DNA from: Jaapia argillacea MUCL 33604
Lineage: Eukaryota; Basidiomycota; Agaricomycetes; Jaapiales; Jaapiaceae
Assembly: GCA_000697665.1 (NCBI GenBank)
Contig: KL197716.1
Span: forward strand, 1,142,159 to 1,206,158
Direction of reading: 5' to 3'
DNA: 64,000 nt
Position numbers and translations under genes: made by a program. This document shows positions 46,356 through 58,851 of the stretch, one piece after another; position 1 is the stretch's first letter, and the number at the start of each line of letters is the position of its first letter. The notes under the pieces are model-generated. The model was not told the origin of the DNA. It saw only the letters and a program-made list of their open reading frames with translations, and searched no databases.

Positions 46356-49300
46356 TTACAACGTGTCCAGAAAAGATTTCAGAGCAGTGACGTCCAACAC
46401 GACCAACTGGGTATTGTCATAGAGCAGGGCGATTCTATCGCCATGGGAAGCCATCAATCGTCGATACTCAGGTTGAATCCAACAAAGTCTTTTCTTGTTG
46501 CCAGGCGTCAGGGTGTATAGCCAGCCATCCTCCAAGGAAAAGAATGGCCAAGAAAGTTTTGCTAGATCCACGCGTACGACGTTCACCGGAACACCATGCA
46601 AGGTGTATCCAGTTGCCGAACCTCGGCGAGGGGTGTCCCAGAGTTCCACAGTCTCGTCGGCTGAGCTCGCTATGATGCCAGTACCCGTCTGGGAGAATCT
46701 GAGAGTGTCACTCAATTGGTCGCTGTCTCCGGATTCGTAGATGCATTCTGCGGTTGTGACGTTCCATACTTGGACGTTGTTGAACTCGGAAATTGCAACG
46801 AGATGTCTGGTGAAGGTGGCGGAAATAATCTGGATTCGTGGTATTCCCGACCTCGCTTCCATTTTGAACTGATGAGCTGGAGTTTGGGAAACCCCAGACG
46901 ACTTGCTTGCGCCACAACGCCATAACGGAACCGTCAGGGCATCGTCTCCTGACACAATATACTCTTCATCCAGGGAGAAAGCAAGACATGTGATGACAGA
47001 TTGGTTGTAGTATACGTGAATTTGTTCTCCTGTGGAAGCATTCCACAACCGGATTGTCCCGTCGCTCGACCCAGATGCCAACTGTGCCGCATCTTGGGAA
47101 AAGATCGCTACCTGCACAAGCCCAGTGTGCCCGGCGAACGTCCCGAGACATTTGCCATTAGTGGACCACATCCGAAGGGTAGTGTCAGCTGACCCAGACA
47201 GGATGCGAGTGTTGTCCCAAGAGAACTGGATGCAAGGGATCCAATCAAGGTGACCCTTCATCCTCCCAATACACACCAATGTAGCCATATTCCAGAGGGA
47301 TACCGTGCCTGACCGAGATCCAGATGCAAACTGAGTGCCATCTGGTGAAAACGCCACTGCATCCACACGATCGGGGGTGGCTTTATCGTTGGGAGGGTGG
47401 GATATATCCCATAGCCTCAGGGATGCGGAGGCTATGGAAGCGACACGACGGTCGTCGGGAGAGAAGACTACGCCATGAACAGGATAAAGTGCGGGGAATG
47501 TTTGGAGTGGTGTTTTGGTGGCTGATTGCCAAATACAAACAGCACCATCAGCGTCTCCAGATACAAGATGATTGCCATCCACAGAGAATGCAACAGACTG
47601 GAAGCTTGCCCCAACCGGGTCGGATCGAAATACGCGGAGAAGACGCCCGTTTGTAACAGCCCATACATTCAAGGTGCCATCTCCTGACCCGGATACGAAC
47701 TGGGTACCATCAGGAGAAAAGGCGACGCAAGAGGCGAACCGTTGGAATACTCGCACTTCATTGCCAGTCAAGGTGTCCCAAAGTCGAATGGTATCATCGC
47801 CAGCGGTTAGAATCCGAGAACCATCTGGAGAAAACACAATAGCACGGACAGTACCAGTGTGTCCGACCAAAGGCTGGATATGTGCTCCGCTGATGGCATC
47901 CCAGAGATGAACAACATACCCTCGCTCGCTGCTCGAGACGGCGTAAGTGCGAAGGGGTGCGAAAACCAAGGCCGCGATTCCATCACATTGAGGAGGACAT
48001 TGGCTTATCAGTACCTCTGCGCCAGAGCGAGCATCCCATAGTCGAGCGGTGCCATCGTTACCGCCTGAAAGGATGTACAGATCATCCGGAGAGAAAATGG
48101 CTTTCGTAACGGCCCCTCGGTGCCCCCGGCACGCCAGGAGGACAGTACCAGTGACAGCATCCCATATTCGAACCTCGCCATTTCGTGCTCCCGAAACGAT
48201 GTAAGAGCCGTCTGAGGAGAAGGAGACAGACAGCACGCTATCTGGGAAAGTTAAGGTCTGCAAACGCGGAGATCATCCTGTCTCTGCGTCTTTCCACACT
48301 GTGATCGATTGCAAGGAATTCTCGGGGTATAATTGTCGAAGGCGGGCCGTCGTGGGGGTGAATGGGAGTGCTGAGGAGTACGTTTGCAGGCAAGAGACAC
48401 CGATGACGGGGAAGAATTCAAGGAGAAATCTTTCACAGTCGTAAAGCGTCTCGACTATGTCACGCGCATAATCGATCCGCGACTGGGGGATGAACATAAG
48501 AGATCATCGAGAGTGGAAATGATGAAAGCGTACTTCGAGAAAACCTCGGGCGTCATGGAGGGCTCGTATTGCACCTGAAAGTGCACCAAGTACGCTGCAA
48601 ACTTCGATCCAGAAGAGCAAACGCTTCGTACAGAATTCCCGTAATGAATCCAAAATTGCGACAGAAACGGAGCCTCGCTTGAGATGAGAGGCCCAATGAC
48701 AGCACGCATACTGCACGTAGGGAGGAATACGAGTTTGGATGCGCTCCGGAAGGTCGGAGATATCCACATTGTTCTTTCGTGGATCCCTGATGTCGCACAT
48801 ATCTCGCCGAAGCTGAACCATGGCAAGCATACATTGCCGAAAGAGGAGAGTATGCTGCATTTGGGGAGCGAGTGTGAATGTATTGTTGGTGCAACGTGAA
48901 GGGTCCGTGATGAACTCTGCGAACGTGGGGTGAATGATCTGGATGGGTCGGTCGTCCGTGTCGGGAACCATGGCGACCGAGTGCAGATGCTTCAGTGTAG
49001 CACGAACACTGTGTAAAGGAACACCCAGCAAGTGCTTGAGGTCGAGTGGAGACAAGGGATCTTGTAAGAGGACAACGGAGCCAAGGACCGCCTTGAGGCG
49101 ACCTGCCAGCTCCTTGGAAATCTGCGGGAAAGCATTGTCCAATACTTGTAGATACAAGCTATCAAGGTGCTGATGAGGAGATGACCCCGATATTCTTGCC
49201 GTGTGGAGGAGGCGGTGTAACTGATCAACTGGGTCGCTATAATTCTTATCTTCGATAAAGACGACGGTGGTGGCAGCGAAGATGAAGAGGCCCCCAGACA

Positions 49301-51009
49301 TTTGCGTCAGGGCGTTGATATCGTTCTCGGATGGCCAGGGGTTTTCAATGTCGTATGACCCTCGGATCTCGCCGAGCCGTTGGCAGAAGTAGCGCCTGAT
49401 ATCTGTTTCAACAACGTCCAGCCCGACGTCGTGTAGACGTAGCTGGTTAGTTACGGGTTGCAATCTGTCGGATGCGAACCCCGTCGTGATATTGTGCTCC
49501 GGACGACTAGTGATCAAGAATTTCAGGGGAGAGAGTGTTTCGAGGTGCAAGGAGAGAGAGGACAACACGAGTGAGGTCGATTGGTCGTCCTTGCATTCAT
49601 CCAACGCATCCACCACAACTATGCATGGAGGGAAGTCTACCATACGCATAGGCTCCACAATGAGTTCTTCGATCTGCCGAGAGACACTCCCATAGACGAC
49701 CAACGGATCAACTTTCAGCGCCTCGGAGACGGCGGCTCTGAATGGAGGATGGTAGATTCCCAGTTGATACGCGATGGTGTTGAACACAAACATTGGGTCG
49801 CTGCATTGGGCGTTGTCACGGGAGCAGAAGAAGCTTGCCCCAAGATTCCCAGCACCGTGGCACTCCTGAGCCACTGTATAGGCGATGGTTGTCTTCCCGG
49901 TTCCCGCCAATCCATTAATCCAAAATATAGTAGGTTCAGACTTCACACCTTCGTGGCCACCAGGAGTGTCTCCCATCCATTCGCGAACTTGGGTAAGAAC
50001 GCCAACCCTTGTACCTTCCAGGCAAGGTCTTCGCTGCTCTCGATAGTCATAACGGGCAGCGACAGCGCAAAGAGGAATGGAAGCGCCTTTGTCAATATCA
50101 GACGGCGTCGATCTGAATTGAAAGAGAATGGGCTTGGCGCTCACCATCTGATTCGGCGGCCAAACGCAATTGCTGAATGGGGTGAGATGGCGGACCTCGT
50201 ATACACCAATATGAGGGAAACATAGTTGGATATCTCCCCGGATACCGTCTAATTTGTGCTCCACTCGAACCGCGCTCTCCTTTTGAAAACGAGCTTGTTT
50301 CTGAGACAGGGTAAGCAAAGTATCCCGAGGACAACAATTTAAGATCCCACATCAAGCGCAAATTCGATGGCCAGCGATCCCTCAACCTAATGTGCAGATA
50401 TTAGGAGACGATGAGAGGAGTGGACGTGAACGTTGACACCAACCAGAAAGCTGTGAATTGCCCATGTTATTGACTGGACGATTCCAGTGATTGCGCCGGC
50501 ATCGTCATCGCTGCTAATGAAGCGCATCAAACGCGAATGAGACTTGAGCTTCTGCGACTCCTCGGCGGCTAGGCTCCAAGCTCTAGATGTTGCAATCAAT
50601 AGGTAGTAGGAAGCTCGTTGGACGAAGTAGGTGCAGACCGTAAAAGACTTTCGATTCTACTTTTCATGGCATCCGACACAGAACCTCCATGCAAAGCTTG
50701 GTTGTTTTGGATCATGGTGGTCAACCGAGGGAGGTATTCCGAAAGTGTCCTCAGATCATCCACATTCTGAGAGGTTTTCTACCACGTCAACAGGTTAGAG
50801 AGAGGCAGGTGCGTGATTGACATATGGCATACCTGAAGTTTATTCACCACCAGCGACAATGCGGACAGGCCAGGCTTGAGGCCAGGGACGTTCACAGCAT
50901 CGGCGACTGATCCAAGGACGTCCAGTGATGTCTGTACCAGCTTGACAGTAACCTTTCCCCGACTTCTTTTCTCCTCGCCGCTTTTCCGCGTGCCCTTCAA
51001 GCTATCCAT
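46356..51009 (-). CDS. NACHT-WD40 NLR-like protein with an in-frame TGA
   Basis: Fungal NLR-type protein of the class linked to self/non-self recognition. Start ATG 51009 (MDSLKGTRKSGEEKRSRGKV). N-terminal helical exons include VQTSLDVLGSVADAVNVPGL and TGIVQSITWAIHSFL, usual for mushroom NACHT proteins. NACHT: Walker A INGLAGTGKTTIAYTVAQEC, Walker B CIVVVDALDECKDD, KFLITSRPE, then helical ARC-like parts (SGGLFIFAATTVVFIED, LSPLDLKHLLGVPL). After a long exon (to 48534) the chain continues with RIDYARDIVETLYDCERFLL, then about 13 WD40 repeats (for example VAFSPDGTQFVSGSGDGTLN, RLWNASTG), probably two propellers. Between them, at 48273-48275, the frame has one TGA, where relatives would carry Trp (ETG-stop-SPRLQTL). 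The WD40 part has no ATG of its own near its start, so it needs the upstream exons. Stop 46356-46358. Confidence 0.85.
48273..48275 (-). other. In-frame TGA between the NACHT and WD40 parts
   Basis: Reading the minus strand, WKDAETG is followed by TGA and then SPRLQTLTFPDSVLSVSF in the same frame. All 640 codons from this TGA to the 46356 stop stay in one frame. It could be a nonsense change from TGG, or be removed by a 42-nt intron from a GTGTGG donor to a TTTGCAG acceptor, which would also keep frame. Confidence 0.8.
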
Positions 51010-51251
51010 AATATACAGATTCGCGAGGGCGGCACTTCGGGCTGGTCACCAAGTCGATGGGATAACATCAAACGAGAGTTTGACATGTTGGCAGAAGAAC
51101 ACTCCTGCGAAAGAACCACAGCGGGCGTCAATCACGAAGGTTCGAATGAGGATATCTGGATTGATGCCAAGTTATATACTACTTACTTGGATGCCAAAGT
51201 AAGTATGCCAACGTAACTGAAGAGGCAACACACACAGAAGCAAGTGTCTAA

Positions 51252-52923
51252 TCAAAAATCAAGAACATAGAATTCACCTGTGAATAAACCAAGACACAAC
51301 CTCCCAGTCACCTCATCGAAAGCGAGGGAACGACAAGCGCTTGGTCGAAAAGGAAGAACAGGATATTCGGGGAGCAATACTCCTACTTTGTATGTACTGG
51401 ATATACCGTTCGTCGAGAGAGCAGACAGCTTCATAACCTTCACTTCCTCTGTCTCCAAATTCCTGTCAAGCCACACGGCTCGACGCCCCTCAACACCGAT
51501 CTGCACACGTTCTGCCGTTTGGGCAGATGGGACCATCGCAATACTGGGAGAAACCGCGAATCGGGTTCCGTGGTTGTGACCTTTCGTGCAATTTGTCGAC
51601 TTGGTACAACGGAGGGGCACACGTGCGGCGTAGAGGCGAGATGGCACGCCTTCGAGAAATCGGAATGTGAGGAAGGTCAGAGTTGGAGGCGTGGTGGACG
51701 ACGGTGAGCCTAGCAGCTCGCTGGCTTTGGACGTGAAGAAAGTCATTGCTTGGGGGAGTTTCGCTACGACACAATCCAAAATGGGATCTCCTAAGTCGTC
51801 TTGCTGAAAGGTTTGACCGACGGGCGTATATGAAGACATTCGTCCATGGCCCTTCATCAACATGCAAATAGGGAGATTGTACGTTCGAACGACGAGGGCA
51901 TCATCCATTGATCCAACAAACACAATCTGATCGGAAAAGAGCCTCATTTCCCACCGAGACAGACACTGACAACATTCCAAGTCAGGCTCCAGACTGGGCG
52001 TTGATGACTATGCTCACCTCTTTGGGCTGGATGTTAATCCAACATTGAGCGTCGGTAAGGGTATTGATGAGGCAGACGCGGTGTGTCGTGTTAGGTCCCA
52101 CTGAGACCTCCACCAAGCTGGCGGCTACAAGATTGTCGCAAATCGAAACATGATAAAATATCCCCGCAGCCCCATGCGGTTTGCCGATACGGTTTCGCAG
52201 ACGTGGTTGGTCGAGAATGGAATAGTCGCTTGCAAGCCGTTCTCCCAAGGGGACCTCATAAATTTGCAGCAACCTGGAAAGGTGTTGGTAATGATCGACC
52301 AACGGCGGTAAATTCACTCACTCCTCGCTGTTCATCATTACCGTGAGGGCAACGAGGGCAATGGCCTCGTCCCTGCTGATGCGTGCAGCATATTGGTAAA
52401 AATATCCAGGTGCTTCAAAACACGCCGCGCGATAGACATCTGTGATGTCTTTCAACGACCATATGGTGATGGTAGTTGATATTCTTCCCCGCAGTCGATT
52501 CCGTTGCGCAGTGACAAGCCACCTGCCACCACAAGACAGTTGCATCTCGTCGATGGACATGTCAGCAATCCCATAGCGTACGGGAGTCAGTCGTTTGATT
52601 CGTGACGTGGCCTTTTGCCAGTTTCTTTCGAGACGCAGAGCCTCGACGGCTGTTTGTTGAATTTCGGCTCCTTTGAGAGAAGAAAGGGTACGATCGGGAG
52701 GGACATCCAATGCAAGTCCGAGGTTGGACGCCAATTGATGCCAAAGGTAGTCCAAAGACCCCACTACGTGTAAAACACGACATGTCTGCGTGGTATGAGA
52801 CCTAGTCACAGAAGCGCCACAGAAGGTTGGTGAACTTGCCTGCTTCAGCGAAAGAGCGTCGATGATAGATAGGCGCAAGAATATTTCGAGGAGAATATCC
52901 TCTGGAAGGGCAGAGAAAGCCAT
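51252..52923 (-). CDS. F-box domain protein
   Basis: Probable SCF substrate adaptor. Start ATG 52923; the F-box is at the very N-terminus: MAFSALPEDILLEIFLRLSI, then IDALSLKQ-TCRVLHVVGSL with DYLWHQLASNLGLAL, the classic LP..il..If..L....L..l..tCr.l.......W order. The helix is completed only if the 54-nt segment 52786-52839 is removed as a GC-AG intron (CAG|GCAAGT). The C-terminal region has blocks repeated in form (TTITIWSLKDITDVYRA, LIFVGSMDDALVVRTYNLP-like, GVEGRRAVWLDRNLETEEVK, SLAFDEVTGRLCLGLFTGEF), suggesting a degenerate beta-propeller as in other mushroom F-box proteins. Stop 51252-51254. It is divergent with the gene at 53117, 193 bp apart. Confidence 0.8.
52786..52839 (-). other. 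GC-AG intron in the F-box gene
   Basis: Minus-strand exon CTGAAGCAG is followed by GCAAGTTC and, 54 nt later, by ACGCAG and ACATGTCG. Removal joins LKQ to TCRVLH, the normal F-box helix. The 54 nt are open in frame, so retention would only insert 18 residues into the F-box. Confidence 0.65.
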
Positions 52924-53116
52924 ATCCAGGCCAACTGTAGGCAAAAACAGTTCCGAATGAACATTGAGATAGGTTGAGGAGACGCTTACGGACCGGACAC
53001 GATAAGGTCTGATAGGCGCGCATAGGGGCAATTGCCGGCAAAGGCCTGTGGCTCGGACTGGACTACTTAAAGCGATTCCTTCCCTTCGTTAGCCCTTGCC
53101 CATCACCTCTTGTCTC
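52924..53116. promoter_or_regulatory. Shared divergent promoter
   Basis: 193 bp between the start codons of the minus-strand F-box gene (52923) and the plus-strand gene at 53117 must hold both promoters. A CCTTCCCTTCG pyrimidine tract sits just before the plus-strand start. Confidence 0.55.
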
Positions 53117-55515
53117 ATGCCTCCACAGCCAGAACTCGCAAATTATTCAGTTCTCTCAGAATATGAAGAGTCTTCGGACTCGGATTGGCTCGATATAGCC
53201 AGTAACCGGGACACAGACACTGAGTCAGTCATCTCCCGGGACGATCAGGAGGGTACCGACGACGGACGTCCATCAAGTCGCTCTTCTTTCAGCCAGGAGA
53301 GCGCAAGAGAAGGGGGCGTTGAGAGATGGGAGGGTGTCATCGAGGACAGCGGTGATGAAAGCGAATACGGAGAAGCACCGCTTACGTCGACGTCGACCAC
53401 TGCGGAGGCTCAGGACACCGCCCATGCCAGTCGCACTTCTCTGGTTGACGAAGACCCAGCCGAGGAGCAACGATTGAAGGCCGCTCTCGATCAGAGTATG
53501 ATGAGCACGCTGAGTGCCTCTCGTTCAAGCTCTCACGTCCATTCGTCTGTCCACTCTGCTGGGGACCTCAGATTGTCATTCCCTGACCCTCTTACAAGCT
53601 CCCGAGACGATTTAAATAGGTCCTACGACGATGTCTCTCAGTCAGAGGTCGAGTTTACGACCGATGCTGAGCCCCTCACCACCGACGCTGAAGCGATTAC
53701 CACCGATGTCACGATCACAACCGCGGCTGCTGTGGATGTCGGTTCCTTCACCGTGCCTGAGGTCCCGCAGGTTGAACCTCTCGCGGAGACTCCTGTGATC
53801 AAAGCTGACCTAGCTATGGTGCTTTACGGGTATTCTTCGGCAGCGAGTTGGTCATTTGTGGACAAGCTTCTCGACAAGGCTGTGATTGGTGCTGGATTCA
53901 CCATGTCCCCAGCCGTTTCGAGGGTACCTCGCGTGCACACCCGTCGGATTTCCGAGAACATTTCTCCAGAAGGGCCGTCCGTGCGTCATACTTTGACCGT
54001 TGTCGACAAGACTGTGACCAGAGATGCCGCCGAACAGGTAAGTACTTGGTCTTTGTCGCTATGTATCCTGACCACAACAGAATTTTCAGCCGAGTGTGGA
54101 GATTTCTCCAGACCGGCCCTCGTTGGCGATCATCTTCCTCCCTTCGTCCTTGACTAGCGTACCAGACCATACATTCTACCTTCCGGTCTTGGTGCCACCT
54201 TCCTCCATGCTCAACTCTTTTTCGAAAGAGATTGAGAAGAATGCGGCCCAGCACAGATGGGCGTCCTTGGGCATCCCATCTGCCAAGGTGCTCTCCCTCG
54301 GCGAAGGCAACTCTTCCATCATGGATGCGTCGGAGTTGGACAACTTGGAGCCGGAGATCGTCTATCGACAAATGACGCCGTTCTTCCGCCCCAAGAAGCT
54401 TGTCAAAGTCGGCAAGGACCAGATCCCAGCTGCTCACATCATGACTGTGTAGGCATTGTCATTTTTCGTCCATTCTCCTCAGTGCTCAACCTTTGTTCTC
54501 CTTGTTTAGGCTCATCTTTCTCTTGTCGATACTGCTGGGATACTCTTTCAACGATCCTCATCGAGCTGAAGGACGTATCCCGACTCCCACTGTCGCGGAA
54601 GCTCCATCCAGCGCGATCTCCCATGTGGTCCATTTGACGCCAAACCAGTCAACATCCGCCTCGCCCATGACGCTCACTGGCACCTCTGGAGGGAATCCCT
54701 TCCCTCTCGTCCCATCCTCGCTGAAGGATTTCGCTCTGGCCGTCATCAACCCAGCTCCAGCTCCCGTCTCGACTGAATTCACCAAACGCCAGATTATCCG
54801 TCGCTCGCCCTCGGAGAGCAACGTCGGTGCATCTACCTCCTCTGCCGGTTACGATTGCCCTCACGCCGTCTCCCTTGTCGAGGCCAACAAGGCTTCTACG
54901 GATGTGGTCGTTCGCCCAACCCCTTCATCTCCGTCTGTTACTCCCGACATCTACGCCAAATCCTTATCACTCTTCACAACTTCCGTGTCGTCCTCTGCGT
55001 CCAACGGGAAAGGGAAGGCTCCAATGACTGCCGACGAGTCGTACGCTTATGCCCTCAGCACTCGGATCGTTGGTTCATTATCCGAAATCTTTGACATCAA
55101 AGCTCTCGTCCAAGTGGTCCACAAGGATGTGAAGGAGCTCGTCGACGCTCTCGACGAGTTAATGCAAGCTATTGGGAGACAGGCTGTGATCATCATCGAT
55201 CAGAGCAAGAGCACCGCCAAGACCCTGCGACAGCGATTGGAGGAGAGGAATAATCGCGCTCATGAGCGCGCCAGGCAGTTGAGGGATATTGGGACCAAGT
55301 TCGTGCTTGGGGCTGGGGAACAATGGAAGAGTCGAGCCCTGAAGGCGAAGGAGCAAGCGAAGGTGTTGAGGACCCGGAGCGAAGGATACTTCACCATGAA
55401 CCAGAAGCGGGAGAGGAGGGAGAGAAGGAAGCAACGAGCGGAAAGAAGGGCCAATAATAAGAGGAGCGCCAGCTGTGGTGATATGCCTCTCGAGTTGGTG
55501 GACTACGTTTTCTGA
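53117..55515 (+). CDS. Unrecognised single-TM protein with AIM-like motif
   Basis: I do not recognise this protein. Three exons (53117-54037, 54090-54448, 54510-55515) give 761 residues. The N-terminus carries SEYEESSDSDWLDIAS, an acidic stretch before W-L-D-I, the form of an Atg8/LC3-interacting motif. A long Ser/Thr/Asp/Glu-rich and repeat-like region follows (TTDAEPLTTDAEAITTDVTI). ADLAMVLYGYSSAASWSFVD and VPDHTFYLPVLVPPSSMLNS are more ordered. A hydrophobic helix formed across the second intron (IMTVLIFLLSILLGYSF) is the only clear TM segment, at about residue 430. The C-terminal part has IYAKSLSLF, a helical region (VQVVHKDVKELVDALDELMQ), a coiled coil, and a very basic tail (KRERRERRKQRAERRANNKR). 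ATG 53117 is the first in frame. Confidence 0.7.
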
Positions 55516-56501
55516 TGTTCGCGATTGTCTTGAATATGTGGACTATGGGTATGTTTTATTCCTATCACTCCTTCCAAGCCTCACTCTGTAATTTTCGATC
55601 TGTTGTATCGTGGATATGTCCCAAGCCATCTTTTCGGAGTGGTAGAAGGCAGTGTCATTATATGTGTTATGTAGCTGCGGTGTACCATTGAATATCATGT
55701 TGGTTTCACAAGTATCTCCTTGATCGTGAAATCGTTCTCGCGCAGTGTAAAACAATGCAAATATTCGTCAAGGGACGGAAAGTTGTCGCCAATGTTTCCC
55801 AGGCTGGAGTGAAACTGAATGTGTGTAGGGGGTTTGGTGAGTTAAGCTAATCAAGGCTCGAGCGCTGTGCAGCAGAACTGGACGGGGGACTCCGAGCCAG
55901 GAGGAAGATGGGCGTGACGGTGTAACTGACACGTGACTGTGTTACTTGTCACCCTATGGGTCCAATGGGCTCGGGCCGTTGGACTTGGCGACCCCTCAAT
56001 CACTCCTTCTTACTGTCTCTCACTTGCTGGTGATAAATCTATGAGAACTTCCACCTTGAGCAGGCTACGGAGCCTTTTCTTAGACCCATCATCACCCTGA
56101 AATCAATGCAATCGATTTGCTTCCTGCTCCAAGGTTATTCTTATGCTTGCATATCAGATACAATCGCATTCAGCTCGGCGAAAGACTACACGTGTTAGGC
56201 GGGACTTTGCCTGACCATCTCCATTTCCCACTGCATCGCTCTTTTAGCTCGAGGCAAAATCTCCTTCATCTCGACGGTATCTCCCTATCCGACTTCTTCC
56301 TCTCCCTCGTTGAGTGGTGCGCTACATATAACCGACGACTGTACGTTTCCTCGCCTTCATCGCGTGCACCCTGGTCATTGGTGTCCAAAAAAACGTCAGA
56401 GTGAACAGCTTATCTCTACCCAACCTACTCGTGAATTTCACATTGCTTGCACGTTATTCTCTTGCTCTGCTCACCCTCCCTCACTCTCTGGTTGCGTCAG
56501 G
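55516..56501. other. Intergenic, GH5 promoter region
   Basis: About 990 bp between two plus-strand genes. Minus-strand frame 55755-55543 and plus-strand frames near 56117-56404 show nothing recognisable. Long CT-rich stretches near 56200-56500 (CTCTTTTAGCTCG, CTCACCCTCCCTCACTCTCTG) fit a fungal promoter and leader. Confidence 0.5.
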
Positions 56502-58392
<1,891 letters not shown>

Positions 58393-58851
58393 TTTTTCGT
58401 CGGATGAATTGTACAATCACCCTCGTTTTTGATACTTTTTCGTGAAGGACGTTTGTTGTATCCCTAGACGAACATTGGATGTAGCTACTTGGAATTGGGT
58501 GTCCTTGAGTCGCGTATTGAAGCAATGCTTTGCAAAGCCGCGGTTATTCGGCCCAGCCTCATGGCGTAAGTCGACTTGCTTGTGATTACTTTCCATGTGA
58601 TCGCGACGCGTTCGGGCATGAGGGCCATATTTTGTGGATCACCGAGGGTACGTGATCATTCTCTCTCGGGCTTGAGTTTCGACCGACTGCAAATCGAAGA
58701 CAGATGAGTAAGTATCCACCTCAACTCTTCCCTATATCACAGTGCAAAGTGCGCATCCTGCAACCCCACCGGGATTTCTACCCCCCGAGTCTTCCTTTAT
58801 AACCTTAACCGCTCATGATGAGGCTTCTCTCACCATCTTTACTCCCCCACC
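58393..58851. other. Intergenic, promoter of the MDR gene
   Basis: About 460 bp between two plus-strand genes; no supported gene. A CT-rich stretch (CTTCTCTCACCATCTTTACTCCCCCACC) directly precedes the next start codon. Confidence 0.5.

Noticed and set aside
46495-48041. Plus-strand frames across the WD40 exon
   Set aside because: Shadows of the repetitive WD40 coding strand; short and without a shared phase.
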